From the NCBI GenBank assembly GCA_900660155.1, contig CABFPE010000303.1, positions 298,951 to 362,950 on the forward strand: a DNA stretch of 64,000 nucleotides, in the 5' to 3' direction. The notes under the pieces are model-generated. The model worked only from the letters and a program-made list of their open reading frames with translations, was not told the origin of the DNA and did not search any database. Made by a program: the position numbers and the translations under genes. Below, piece after piece: positions 1-14,100 of this stretch; the first letter of the stretch is position 1; every line of letters starts with the position of its first letter. This DNA is from Hofstenia miamia (lineage: Eukaryota; Xenacoelomorpha; Acoela; Hofsteniidae).

Positions 1-306
1 ACCCACTTAATGAAGCCTTTGGGATAATTCAAGCTGATTAGTTTCTTGATAAAAATGATGTGCGGGACAGAATCAAACGCCTTGGCGAATTCTATAGCTT
101 GTACAATGACTGAAGAGATGTTTTTCTGGTTTAAAAGTCTACTGATTGTGTCGACCAAGTACATTAGAGGTATTGTAGCAGATGAGTTATTTCTATAGGC
201 GAATTGGTCGGAATCCAGAGATTGTATCCGATTACGAAGACTTTTACAAATAACGTGATCCAAATATTTGGCAGGGAGTGATAGGTAGGGTATCTCAATT
301 GGATAA
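1..306 (-). pseudogene. non-LTR retrotransposon reverse transcriptase, runs off left edge
   Basis: The minus-strand translation reads SLPAKYLDHVICKSLRNRIQ, DQFAYRNNSSATIPLMYLVD, then EFAKAFDSVPHIIFIKKLIS. This is the RT fingers and palm start (QFAYRxxSSTxxAL...DFSKAFDSVxH). The first residue of the DFSKAFD motif is Glu here, so it may be inactive. It lies in an ARFGEF3 intron. About 100 residues visible; the rest is outside the window. Confidence 0.85.
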
Positions 307-556
307 TGTACCATTGGGTAATTTGCCCCGTTGTCTTCCATGAGACAGGAAAAATCCAGTGTAATTACTGGCAGGGCCTTCAAATCAGATTAAAAGTTTC
401 CAACTTTCAAATGAAATTTTCAAACTTACAAAAATTCCAAACTTTTAACTCAAATTATAAAAAATTCCAAAATACGAATTTCAAATCAAATTTTGAAGGC
501 TTAGGAACAAACCTTAATTTAGTTTTTCCAACATAATTTTATTTTGTGTATTTTAG
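307..556. other. AT-rich intron sequence
   Basis: Low-complexity stretch rich in CAAAnTTCCAAA-like words (about 390-500). No exon seen. Confidence 0.5.
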
Positions 557-669
557 ATAGTGCTAAATCCAGAACGTTTGCTTGATATTTGTGGTCCAAC
601 AATCGCTGATGAGAAACAATCGGGTGATAATCGAAACAGAAGAGAGAGTGATATTGATTTACTTAAGCT
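557..669 (+). CDS. ARFGEF3: ARFGEF3 exon 1 of window
   Basis: The acceptor follows a T-rich tract ending TTTTAG and the donor is GTGAGG. The peptide starts IVLNPERLLDICGPTIADE and ends in DLLKL, matching the vertebrate segment around RLCDLAGPSS and HLDLLKL. It ends in phase 2. Exons for the first ~365 residues are not visible upstream and must lie left of the window. Confidence 0.85.
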
Positions 670-3600
670 GTGAGGATTTCTCATGTAAAAAGAGTGTATG
701 GTGTTATTTTAGAATTGTGGACGCAATCTCTGAATCAGTTTACAGCGAGAACGTCCACGTTTGCAGCGCGGCTGTCTCTTGTGTGTGCGCTCTTCTTTCA
801 TCGCTTAGTGCAATTAGTCGTGGAGAAGGAATGAAACCATTTCAAATTGAAGAAATCAGTTCATGGGTAGATTCGTTTGAATTGATGACACCTGATGAAA
901 TGTCTTTACGAACTACAAGACGTATTAGATTAACTCATCACAAACTATCGCAGCAATACCGTAAACCTGAAGAAATCTATATCAGGTTGGTGAAACAATC
1001 TTTGTCTCAATTTAGAAAATCGGTGGGAACTAGTTATATCATTATTAATACTTGAACAAGAACTTTTAAAATGTTAATACTCTACCTAGTCGAAGTTAAG
1101 TTTTACTATAGGAATCACGCCCAAACTCTTTCATCAAATTTGACTTGAAAGATCACCATCAGAATTCGATCTGAAAAATGTCTATCCGCACTTAAATGCG
1201 GATATAAACAATAAGGCAACAGCTTAAATGAAAAACTTTCGTAGATGTCACATGATTAAAATGACTAAATTTTTCATATGTTGTTTTAAAGCTTACTTAC
1301 ATATTAATTACATTCATTACATTTATATTGTTTGTATAAGATGTCGGAAAACTAAACTGTCTTGCTCTTGCTTATAACAGGCTATGTGTATTTAAAATTT
1401 AAGAAAATTAAATGCATAGTTTGGCAGAATTGTTCCAAGAGGTGCTTTTGTATGTCAACTTATGTTTATATTTGTCTTACACAACATTTTTCTGAATATG
1501 TAACACTAACTTTAATAAACTTTAGATTAAGTCACAAATTTCCAAGCGAGGCAAATTTTTAGATTTTTGTAGTTTAATTTCGCAATATAAATTTTACCAA
1601 TTTAAATGTGCTTAAAAATTTCAGCCATTTGAAAACTTGTTCGTCAAAAATTATCTGTTCTGTTTAATTGATGAGCGATTTGTGGAAATCGTTCGGTTCT
1701 TTTTAAATTTATTTCTATAGTTATTCGTTGTCCCACAAATAGGGTCGTTTTCCACTTGAGAATATTAAATTTCATGGCTTTACTTAAGCAGCTGACACAT
1801 GATATTGTTTTGCTTTATGGCTTATTGAAAATAAAAATATCTATTTTCTCAAATAAGTTAGATTTGGGGACTTGTTATTACTATTTTGACATACGTACAC
1901 TGACAAACAATTAAGTTTTTGCTTTAAACTGAAAATGCTTCTGACTCCAAGCTGTTGCCTTACTGTGTGTGTATTTAAAATAAGCAACGCAACATAACAA
2001 TAATTCAAAATTATTTTAAAAAAAATTAGTAAAATACTCAATGTGATACAATGTATATGATTGACTCAATTAGGGTGGAAATTGGCATAATTAAAATTAG
2101 ATTCTATATCAAATGTCAACCTCAAATAATGCTTTTGAATTTAACTATTGAATTTGAATGATTTTCCTTTTATATTACATTCAAAATTTCACTTTTGCTT
2201 CAATTGCAAATTTGAGGTTTTATTCTTCGTTTAAGTTTGAATAATTTCTGCAAGTATTTTAAAATATTGAATTGCTGTGGGACATTGATTTTGATTTGGA
2301 TTTTATACATTTCAGTACAAATGTTTATAGCCACATATCATTTTCTGTGTTAACTTCTTCATAGGAATCTATTGGCAAAGCCCTGTTTTTCCTAAGCTTT
2401 TTGATTAGACTTATCACTATTGCGATAGTAATTGTCAACAGTCCAAAGAAATATAGTGACTCTGTTAGCTTTTTGCATTCTTTGATATTCCTCAGAACTC
2501 TTATTTTCATTACAGTCCAGCAGCCTTTGGAATGATGACCTTCCGATTTTTGAAGACATTTTGAACCTTCCGTAAAGTTTTGATCATTAATGCAACAAGA
2601 ATTGGGAAGTCTAGCGACTTCGTTATCTAAACTTTTAAACGACTTTGTTCGATTCCAATCATTTGGGTTGTTTAGACCGCAGCATTGATATGTTCGTTGC
2701 ATCTCATTCCATAATCTACTGGCGTAATCAGTTGCATTTTCTTTGTATCTAAATTTTCTGTTTGAAATGTTTAGAAAAAATTGACGTAGTTCTATTTAAT
2801 TTCACAAAAATAAACTAATTATATTAATAGATTTCCTATTAGAATAAAGCTGATTAGCATGAATAATCTGTTTTCTTAAGCCCAAATAATGTGTTTTTCA
2901 ATTTCCTTTAGTAAAAATTTAACAATATTTAAGTTTCTACTAAGCATTTCTTCTTGAAAAAAAAACAATATTTTGTTATTTGGTACTAAAACTAAGCTGT
3001 ATTTAAAGTTTTCTACAAGTAATCTCAACTTAAACATATAAAATATTTCAATTAATATGTATTTTGAGTTAAAGAAGACTTAAGATATATAATTTAGCAA
3101 TTTAAAAAATAAGTTTGACTAAACCAGCTTTGCTGTTCACAATGTATTAAAAGTTATTCATGAAATGTATAATGTCTCCTCGTTGTAATAATCCGTCTTT
3201 ATATTCTTCGCAATTTACATAAAAATTAGTTTGAGAATTTTTAACAATTCTATGTTTTAATGACGTACTTACTTGTTATCCATGAGCCTATGCAAATGTA
3301 TGCGAACATGATTAAAATCCGTGTTGGAAATCGTTGAGCCCAATATAAACATGACGATGTATGCTGTATAGAATACCGAGGTTAGTATGCCAATTCCGTG
3401 TCCAATGTTTAAATTGAAAAACAATATCTGTAGAGATAATGAAATTCCAAGAAGTCCAGTGATAATTTTCAAATTTGATCCTATTTTGACATGTGTGTTA
3501 TTATACAGTAGGTTTGCGAGAGCTGACGGTACTATATCTCTCGGAGATTGAAAGTTTTGCGTGACGATTTTTGCATTTAGTATTATACTAGTTGTGCACA

Positions 3601-6600
3601 GTGCTGCCACACAAAATTGAAAATATGCGAGTTTCATCGTAACAATTTTTCGCTTTTTCATTTTTGCCATTCTCTTCCCTCCAAACGATAATGATGCTAT
3701 TTGTTTTAACTTTCACAAATTACTGAAACAATGATTTTTTTGTAATACGTTGTTTTCTACAGAAACTTTCAAGCGAAAATTTCAGTTTTTCCTAATCCAC
3801 ATTGTTTCATTAAAAAAATATAGAAAGGAAACGGTATCTAGTAAAATTAGAATTAAACAAATTCCCCTTCTAATCTAAGGGGTTTAATTCATGCCACCTT
3901 GTCACCAATTACTTATAATATTATACTTGTATGTTTTTTATGAATATTTAATGATTTTTATGAATTTTGGATATGATGTTGTTTTCTGAGCACATCTTCA
4001 ACACAAATGCATTTAGTCAGTCATTAGATGACAGCACCGAAGAAATCATTCCTTTGGTTGAGATTGATAAACCAAAAGATCGGCCTATTAAAGACCAATC
4101 TTCAATTGAAGCATTTGGCGATGCTGATAAAGGTTGGTAATCGATTTTAAAATGGTTGTCCTTCAAAATTCTAAGCAATCAGAGTTCTGGTTTTCAAAGG
4201 ATCAAATATTTCCTTGCTGTAATCTAATGCGTAAAATGCATATAGCAAACTTCGCATTTGTGTTTATTAATGATCACTGGTGGAGTTGCGATTTGAATTG
4301 TTTCTGTGCTGTATCAGTTGCAGTTGTAAAATATTTCGACTAAAATTTCATTTCCAGTTCAGTAAATCTTTTTTCAATTTCCGTTTTCGACCCCGCACTA
4401 TAAACCCACACTAACGCATATGGGAAATGTAACCCGGCCAACCTCAATTAAAAACTCTTTGAATATTGTGATTAATATAAATGAAGCTTCGATATTGAGA
4501 ACAATAAGTAAATTCAAGGAAGCATATACAATACTTCAATTAATTGAATTGTAGTGTATTTCTCCGCCAAAACAACATCGTTATGACGCCATGTTTTGCT
4601 ACTAGCAGTTCACTCTATTAGGATCCGAGAATCCCGATTCCGGAATTTTCGAACATTATTCGAGATTTAGTCCGGACATTTTTCAAACTGACATCTGGGC
4701 AGTAAAAGGCTTTTAACTAAATGATGCATCGAATTATCAATGGTTCTTTAACCGAGATCAATCTAAAATACAACATTGACTTTTTACAATTAAACACATA
4801 TCCATAATATTTAAAACTCTAACCGAATAAGCATGATATATTTAATATTCAGGCAATTTCTAGATCCAAAAGCTAAAAAATTTCAGTATTCCATTCCATA
4901 TTATATTACGAAACCTTACATTGTATCATTTGAACATTCTTCTGAATGTTATATATTTTCTGAAACAATAAATAAATCCGTTTGTTTTTTCTTTGATACT
5001 ACATTGCCCTAGTTTTTTAGAGGAAAACTAACATATATACTCATATTTTAGCCTTAAGATGCTGATATTGTATTTCATATTTTTCCATTTTTTGTATTTG
5101 AAATAACTGAAAATCTGAAATAAGCATATTAAGTAGAAAAAAATAATGTTTCCAATTACAGTTCTTATTACAGTTCTGTAAAAACAAAACTATGTAGTCC
5201 AGTTCCAATTTTGGTACAGCTCCAGTTCCCTACATTAATCACTAGGACGAAAGTATTTTGACCAAAATATTAATTTTAGTTCAAAAACAGTAAATGCCGC
5301 ACTAACGTCAATAATGTCATGTCACCACATCAAGTCCAGAAATTCCGAGTTTAATCGTTATCGCTAAATTCTGTCATCCTAAACATCATAATGAAGTCTG
5401 AAAGTTTTTGAAAACTAATTTATTTTTTGCTTGAACACTGCTGTTTACTAAGAATTTCAATGTTTTCAATAACAAAGTCACTGCACGATTTGTTAAGGCA
5501 TTGATATTGTTTTGAACATAGCTTCTGTGTTTTGGTACTATGTATACACCTAAGTAACTTTGTTCCTGTTTCTTGGTTATTTTTGTGAATGCTGTCAGCT
5601 ATACGTGGTTTCTGAAAATGGTAGTACTAAAAAAATTATTCTTGACAAATAACAGTAGCAAGTTCTTTTTTTATAGGTTTGCCATGATATTATAAAACTG
5701 GATCAAATAAATTTGGAAAATTTCTCTAGAACAATTATATACGTCCGCTTTGTAAAAAAAGTCTTCACTATTTTCTGAAATATTAATTCTCCACTTTAGT
5801 GTATTGAAGAATGGAACTGTGTAACATTCTGTAATCAGAGTTGCGTTTCACATTCCATTATGATATTGAGAAAACATCAATTGGATTATTTTTCTATACT
5901 TAATAAATTGGCTCACATTTAAGAAGCTGCTTGGAAAAAGAGGATCTCATAAAATTATTGCTTTGTTGCTTATCTCCGTAATTTCTCCGTATAAATTCTA
6001 AATTTTATACTAAAATTCGCATAGCTACTACCTTATCTAGTGGTCTGATTTTAAGTATGTTGTTTCTGTTTAATTAATTTATCCTGGATATTGTTTGATC
6101 TTCCAAAAGTGATGTAGGTCAATTAACCCCCTCTGCCCTTTTAGTTTGTAGTAAAGTTATGTTGGCCCTTCTAATGTTAAAGCCAATTGCTTGCAAAAAG
6201 AATGTTTACATTACTCAAAAACGAGTCATTTTAATAACCGCATTTAATGAATTGCTTATTTGTAGTCGTTCTATTTCAATTAGAAAATTTGTTCATTTCA
6301 AAGACAAGATTTGTATTGTGAGCCGCGGTGTTCATTTTCGTGTTATTCTGAATACAGATGTCAAAAGATCAAATGATTAAGGAAAATGTTAATTTTCTTC
6401 ATATTTTAACTAGAAATAATTATTGACTGCATTTTTAAACAATTATACTTTTGGTAAAATTTTTAATTGGCAGGCAAAATACAGTTTTACTTATTTTATT
6501 GATTTCAAAACATTGAGTTTTCATTCCTTAATGATCACTAGGAGAACCAAAATTAATACCGTTTTCGCAAGTTTATAACTGTTTGAAACACACAAATTTC

Positions 6601-8068
6601 GCATTTAATGAATTGCTTATTTGTAGTCGTTCTATTTCAATTAGAAAATTTGTTCATTTCAAAGACAAGATTTGTATTGTGAGCCGCGGTGTTCATTTTC
6701 GTGTTATTCTGAATACAGATGTCAAAAGATCAAATGATTAAGGAAAATGTTAATTTTCTTCATATTTTAACTAGAAATAATTATTGACTGCATTTTTAAA
6801 CAATTATACTTTTGGTAAAATTTTTAATTGGCAGGCAAAATACAGTTTTACTTATTTTATTGATTTCAAAACATTGAGTTTTCATTCCTTAATGATCACT
6901 AGGAGAACCAAAATTAATACCGTTTTCGCAAGTTTATAACTGTTTGAAACACACAAATTTCGCATTTAATGATAATCCATCTGCTCAGTTTTCAATTTAT
7001 AAGTCAAAATAAAGCAAAAATTTGCGGTTTGGACTTTAAGCAGGATCTAGTTAACCTTGTAAGACATGTTCAAAGTAGGCTGAATCAAGAGGCTACTTTA
7101 AGTATTCCTTGGTCGAACAAAACAACATTAAGATAATGTGGAATTTATACAGCTATACATCGGCCCGATATCAGCAATTGCTACCAAACTATCTCAGCTA
7201 TAAAACACAATCGTATTGGCATCATCACTTTGACAGAAGTGAATACAAATAAACAGTAGCTATCATGACTCATATCAGGATTGATAGACGGTTTTCTTAT
7301 CAATTACATTTATGTGAAGACTGCATAGATTTGCAATTTGCAAGCGAACAATGTAGCCATCGAAAGTGAACTATCGTTTTTACATGAAGTTTCGCTTAAA
7401 GCCAAAGAAATTCATCAGGAACTAGCTGTTGTCTACGCAGATCTTTTGACGGTAGTTGCCAGATGGATTTGACATTTTTTAAAAGGGCGCGATCCCCTTC
7501 GCCGAAGGATGTTCCTGTTAACCCAGGACATCATTGATCATGAGGACCATAGCCTGTGCCAATGCCATAGCGCGGAAGGATCGGAGAATTACCCTACCTT
7601 TCCTTGCTTCTGGAATGAGAAGAGTATTAAGCACAATGAGCTTGGCGAAGAAAGTGCTGGGCATGAGTGCCTTATCTCTTGACTGATCACCAGTGCTCTG
7701 AGAGAGTTTGGATCTTTCATCAGTGGCTGGAGATGTTTGACTCTTCAAACAAATGACTCTGATATCATCACAGGTGATGAGTGTTAGATTTCTTCTTCCA
7801 CAACAAAGATAAAGCTTCCAATACGGGTTTACTCAACGATGAATACTCTCAATCTGAAGTGCTCCAGATGGCTTTCCACAACAGGATGTGAATGTTTATT
7901 ATTTTCTTCAACATCGTTTCAGTGGCTATGCTTCCTTAGAAGTTGACAATCAACTCACACTATTATTCAAATTCAATTTTGACAGGCGTGAACGCATTTT
8001 GACATTTATTAGCATATTTAAAAATGTACCAAGTTAATAAAATTGTATAAACTAAAACATTATATATA

Positions 8069-8114
<46 letters not shown>

Positions 8115-11100
8115 ATCAGACAACTGGTATTGGATTATTGACATTCAAGCTCTCTGGCAACAGGCAGATATTTTTCTTTTCATCACATAGTATTGAATAC
8201 TTTGTTTTTCACTCTCCTGCATGTCTTGTATCCAGATTTCCGAACTATTTTTTGCTCAACTATACCGGGTTGCGTTTAGTTTCTACCTTTGTGGAATCTT
8301 TTGCAATTTCTTAATGCCTTTTGCAACTGATGCAACCCATTCACTTCCATGAGAGAAATTAATCTCAACCACTGGAAAGACTGCGTAATACAGTGCTCGC
8401 AAACAACAACAGCACTGAACAAATACTTTCATTTCTAATTTAAATGCTTAACACAGATTTTAACATACATGCTGGGTTAAAGACGTCTTTGCATTTCGCA
8501 CGTTTGACGTCAGAATTTGACTCTACCTTTTTGGCATAAAGTACAGGTTAATGGAGGATTTTCTATTTGCACATTTGAAGCAAATTGTATTTGAACATAG
8601 GTTTTGATTGCTTCTTTCCACAAACAATACAAAAAGGCGTTATGGAATATGGGAACTATACAAAAACTTACCAGAAATTTTCATTTTCTAGCAGCTAGGG
8701 AGGAATATATTTTACCAAAATGCTTTGTAAATTAGTTGCTACAATTGAAATTTGAAAGCTAATATAGTGAGAAATTTCTCCAAGGCACAGCGTTTGCAAG
8801 CAATCCATCTCTTACCAATTTGTCTTATTCTACAATTTGCTTGCTTTAAGGAAAAACATGACATTAATGTTTGGAATTTTTTTCGTTAATACATTCCTGT
8901 TAGACAAGGGCGTTCTTCAAACGTGGTTGCGCTCGTTTCATCACAATGTATATATAAACGGACCGAGAGTTTCTTTTTTCATAGAATCTTTATTTCATTC
9001 AATTTCTCTGGTTTTTTTAAAATCTGCCTCAATTGAAGCGATTGCTAAAATTGTTCTTTCTCGGTTATTTCAAGAATTCTTATGCATAATCGTCGATAAG
9101 TTCTGTATTCTTGTATGTAGATGCCTTGTTTTGTAAACCATCATCTTTAAAATATTCATTTACTAATATATGCTAGTCTTTAAATGTATCTTTGTTAGTT
9201 AATTCGAAAATTTTATCGGAACAATTGAAAGGACAAGCGGTCGCGAGAAAATTCTGTTCATTTTAATGTTTAACATCTTTTTAGAACATACCGATGTTCA
9301 TAATAGCGGTCTTCCTGAATGTGACATGGATCCTTTACCAAGAACTACAAGTCCCGATAGTAAAGTGGATTCAGAAGAAGTATGCTATTTCTATCTCTAT
9401 TTGTTTTACAAATTTTAAAGCTTGGATTGATAATCACCTTTGGTGATAATTATTTAAGTGGAATTTTAGAATAATTGTCATCGATAGGTACGCGTCAATT
9501 TTACTAATTTTGTATTCATCCGCTTTCATTTTTTGTATTTTTTAATAATGATTTTGAACTCACCTTTTATAGTAGGGTTGACATACTATTTAGAATCATT
9601 AATCTTACTGTTATTCTATTAAGCATTGAGTACAGATTCCCGAAAAATTTGCCTTCGTTGCATCAGGCAACGAAATACTTTTTCCTATTGTTATTTTAAG
9701 TTAAGAATTGGAATAGCTGTAGATTAGGTACAGACTAATTTCTAATATACAATCATAATAATAGCATTTTTGTCATTTCGAAAAAACTGCAATCGATTTC
9801 TTAACAGTGGAAAACAAATTTTAAATTCTAATTATTTTGCATTTTTTGTATTTTATATCACTTTATTTCGTGCTATTTTTAGCTACCAATCCATGATTTA
9901 ATGTATGGAAGCAACGACATTTTGTTCGATTTATCTGCGCAAAATGACGAGCGACCATCATCGAAAACATTGCCAGATATTGAGATCGAGCGACAAGCGC
10001 TGGAACGACGAGTCGAAGTTGAAAAGGTCGCACAGGAAAAAACCGAAGACGAACGAGCATGTGCCAGGGCTTTTGTAGATTTATTGGTTACTAAACTTCC
10101 TTCCTTGTTAACCATTCAATCAGTGGATGAAGCGGACGCCGCCATCCTTCAGTTGGCATCCAATTTTTGCTCAGGTGTTAAATTCATTCATAGAATTACT
10201 TTTCATAAAATACATTGATTTTTACTCGGTCATAAGAGTCATATTTCTAGCTTTTGAACTCATTTCTGATTAGCGTTAATCAAAGATTTTTTAAATTGAG
10301 TAAACGTTTATTTTTTATTTACTCTTCACTCAAACATTTTGCGCTTTAGTTTTATGTGGGGGAAATCTGTTAATAAAATGCGTTCTTTTTTAATTACTTA
10401 GTCGTTTAGATCTAGTTAAGCTAAAAGAAACATCATCTAGTGCTACCCAAACTGCAGACTTTTCTCAGTCTGTTCTAATTTTAAACGCAGATGGTGTCTA
10501 CATCGCCATATACTACTCGTTGCTGCTCAATCTTAAGCTTATACGGAGTAAATATTATGAGAATAATGGTGGACGCCTCCCTCTCACTCAGGTATTTAAA
10601 TTCTACCAATCATCCATATAGTCATGCATTTGTTCTATGGAATTGTGTAATTTTTTATTTTTAAGCATTTGAATGAGCAAATCTGAAAGACTTTTATATT
10701 TAAGGAAATTGAATATTGCCTTATTCATATAAAAGGTTGCTTGTATTATTTAATTATTAAATGAAAAAATTCCATTACATGGATAGTTTGTATTACATTG
10801 ATCTGTTTCATTAATTCAATTGGTTTGTATAATATACAATTTCTGAAGTATTCGGAACGTCTCAAATGCGCTTGTGCTATATTGCGTTAAAACAACTACG
10901 TTAATTTTGAATATCTTATAGGCAAGGTGTTCTAGTAATATCTATAATGCTGGTGTGTCTGGTGCTGTGATCATCTATGCTGTATTTAAATAATATTTTT
11001 TAAAAAAATAAATATTGTATTTTATATATGGAAAAAATATATTTATTGTATTGAAAACAATTGTAACTCGAAAAAATATTTTTTCGATGCCTCGTATACA

Positions 11101-14100
11101 ACACTATCGACAGTCTGAGGTGTCCCAGAATTTTTTGTTACAATCAATAGTTTTTAAAGAGTGTTAAGCCAGAGGGACTCGGAACGCATTCTAATAAATC
11201 CAGTATACAATATATTTTAGTATTTCTGGATTTATTTTTATAAAAAAATTATATATTGTATTAATTTTATTGCAATATATTTTCATAAAATATATTTTTG
11301 ACGATATTTCGTCTGCTTTAATTGAATGAAGGAATTATCTCTTAGGACTCAGTGGATCAATGGTTTTCCGCTTCAATGATTTGACCCTAAACCGGCCAAG
11401 TTCAAACCCACTTTGATTAAGCCAACATCTGTCAATTTATCCAAACTTACAATATATTTTGAAGTTCCTGTTCCTGGTTTTGAGAGATATTTTTCTATTC
11501 TGTGTGCTTTTAGTTGATTTCATGCAAAATCATGAATATATTTAAGAATATAAAAGACGTGAAACAATCTAAATCAATTTTCATCTATTGCAATAATTAG
11601 TGAACCTTTTTAATTACTTGGCAAATAAACTGCCCTTAACATATAAATTATAATGTTTCTTCCATCATGTTTTATTGCAATTTCTGTTTACATCAAGTTC
11701 AAACTACAATTAAACTTCTGAATGTAAATAGTGTTTGAAAATTATTCTACAAAATAATTTTTCAATTAAATTAACTCTGGGTTATGCAATGCTTCCAATA
11801 AAAAACTTTGAACAGCTGTTCAGTAATTCATGTGATACCTGTCTCAGTAACAACTGTTTCATGCAAATGCACTTGTGTAATTCTATCATATTTTTGCAAT
11901 TACGCGCTTTGCTTATAATATTTTCATTTATCGTAATTAAATTACTCTATGCCTTCTCTGCCCGGCATTTTAATCAATCAAATATAAATTGTACAAAAAT
12001 ATGTACAAATATGATTTATCCAAACTCCAACTACATATCCCGTTTAAAATTTTGCAAATATCCATGGTTGAGGTAGTACTAAATTCAATTATATTTAGAC
12101 ATTTCTCCCATAAAAACTGTTAAAAATCAGGCCGTTTTCATTACTAATAATCTTTCATAGAATGAAGTCATATCAAATGCGGTAAAATATCATTTAAAAA
12201 GTTCTATAAAATGAAATGTATTTATCTTATTTGCACTAAATTACTCTATGCCTTCTCTGCCCGGCATTTTAATCAATCAAATATAAATTGTAACGAGTAC
12301 AAAAATATGTACAAATATGATTTATCCAAACTCCAACTACATATCCCGTTTAAAATTTTGCCAATAACTTTACAAATACAATTGAATGACGTCTATCTAC
12401 TAAATGATATTATAAAAGTACACGGTAGATTTGTAGAAATATCTAGAAAAGGATAAAGAACTCACACTAAAATGGAATTTGAAAAGTTTCTTTACGATTT
12501 TTTAACTGCTTGCAAGGTAAGTTCAATTGTAGGAAGGATATATTCAATCTGTTTTCAACATAATTTAAATCAGATTATGATATCACATGCAGCTGTAGAA
12601 AATGTGTTGAATGCAACTATGCAGTTTAATAATGTCCATTTATTATTCACTGTATGTGCATATCTCTGTGTTCAAAAAGAAATACACATATTCAAAATTT
12701 TAAGCTGAAAACGAAAATCATGTATGTTTTTTATGATATTGCATTTTAAAGTGGTTTTGCAACCATATAATCGTATGTATCAAGCACATCTTAGCAATAT
12801 GTTTGTAACACAATTTTTTTAATAAAATATTAAGCATGCATGATATATAAATTTCAGCTTAACATGAAACAAAGAAATTGTAGACACTGTTCAATTGATT
12901 TCTACTGCATATGTGATCATCACTTTAAGAAAGCGGCCAAGAAAATATCCACTATACTTGCATGACAATTACAACAAGACTATGAGAAATAATTGGACCT
13001 AAAGCTGAAACGAGACGGCAAATATTGTCGTATTTACGTAATCTGAAAATATTAATGGGTTGGAAATGATGCTGCTTAACAAAGAACAATTTTGCCTTGA
13101 GCGGCATATGCAATTCAGTAAGCAATATTTGCTCGTCCACAGATTAATAAAATATTAGAAGTGTTTAAAAACGCTATTGTTCCTTCTATAGCTGTATCAG
13201 AAAAACGAAAATTTTTTGATCAAATGAATACGTCTCTAAAATTATTGAATATAATTATAGCCAAAAATTCAATTTCATAGTTTTCATTTGCCGGAATAAT
13301 TGCAACGACAATACAACACTTCTGATCCGTATGGGAACGCCTTCATCAAGCTTTGAAAGTTTTGGATTCGTAATATATGAAAATATTAGCTAAAAATGTC
13401 ATTTTCGATAATTTATGGATACATGCAATATGAATTATTATTTTTACTTTAATTACGTTTGTGAAAAAAAAGTAAGAGTACATATTTTAGATAAAAAAGT
13501 GTGTTATTTGCATACATATAAAAATATATAATTTTAAATAAGACTTAAAAAGTGCAAAATACTCGGAAATGATCATTACTAAGTGATAAGAAATGGCTGT
13601 ACCAAATTTACGAGATGTACAATTTCACATTTTAACAAAATTTTGCCTCTTTCTACAATTAAAATATTAACGTACAGAACTAATCAAGACAGCCAAAAAA
13701 AATTCAAATGCACACAGACAGTGTTATTATTATGGATAATATGTTATGAATTGCAAAATATTGATTTAGAAGCAATTCATTGAAGAGGTGCACGAAAGCG
13801 GTGTTCTTGTTTACCTGTCTTCAACATGGTTGAGTGAACTATACAAAATCATTATTATGACTGATATTTTGGGCCTTGCAAATTACTCTCCCACAAATCC
13901 AGAATTCAATCAAGCTCTAATTCGATTAATCACTGGTATTGTTTATAATTCATATTCGAATAATGTGGAAATTATGTCAAGGTTTGCTTGACAACAGTTT
14001 TACAAATTTTAAAGTAGTGTACGGAGCACTGTTTTATATTGGTTATTCTTAAAATAACGGGTTGAACACTGCTCATATAACCAATTATAGTCCTAATTTT

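Larger units (their letters stand above)
4133..9284 (+). other. ARFGEF3 intron 3, AT-rich, with tandem repeat and microsatellite
   Basis: A 5.2-kb intron. It contains the perfect 361-bp tandem duplication (6239-6960), a compositionally distinct GC-richer patch (about 7450-7800) and a (TA)n tract (about 8060-8115). No host gene was recognised. Confidence 0.65.
10592..13769 (+). other. ARFGEF3 intron 6, with AT-rich imperfect repeats
   Basis: A 3.2-kb intron. It holds an imperfect repeat pair (11938-12055 and 12237-12361) and a possible tRNA-like relic near 11340-11425. No exon was recognised; the short open frames here have no coding character. Confidence 0.6.

Noticed and set aside
6159..6380. 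73-residue plus-strand open frame
   Set aside because: Runs across the start of the 361-bp tandem repeat and shows no coding bias.
11340..11425. tRNA gene
   Set aside because: A- and B-box-like words are present but acceptor and anticodon stems do not pair; at best a SINE relic.
11735..12456. Two overlapping-content open frames with the shared peptide LLYAFSARHFNQSNIN
   Set aside because: They result from the imperfect 118/125-bp direct repeat in an intron; no splice signals or family, composition as AT-rich as non-coding.
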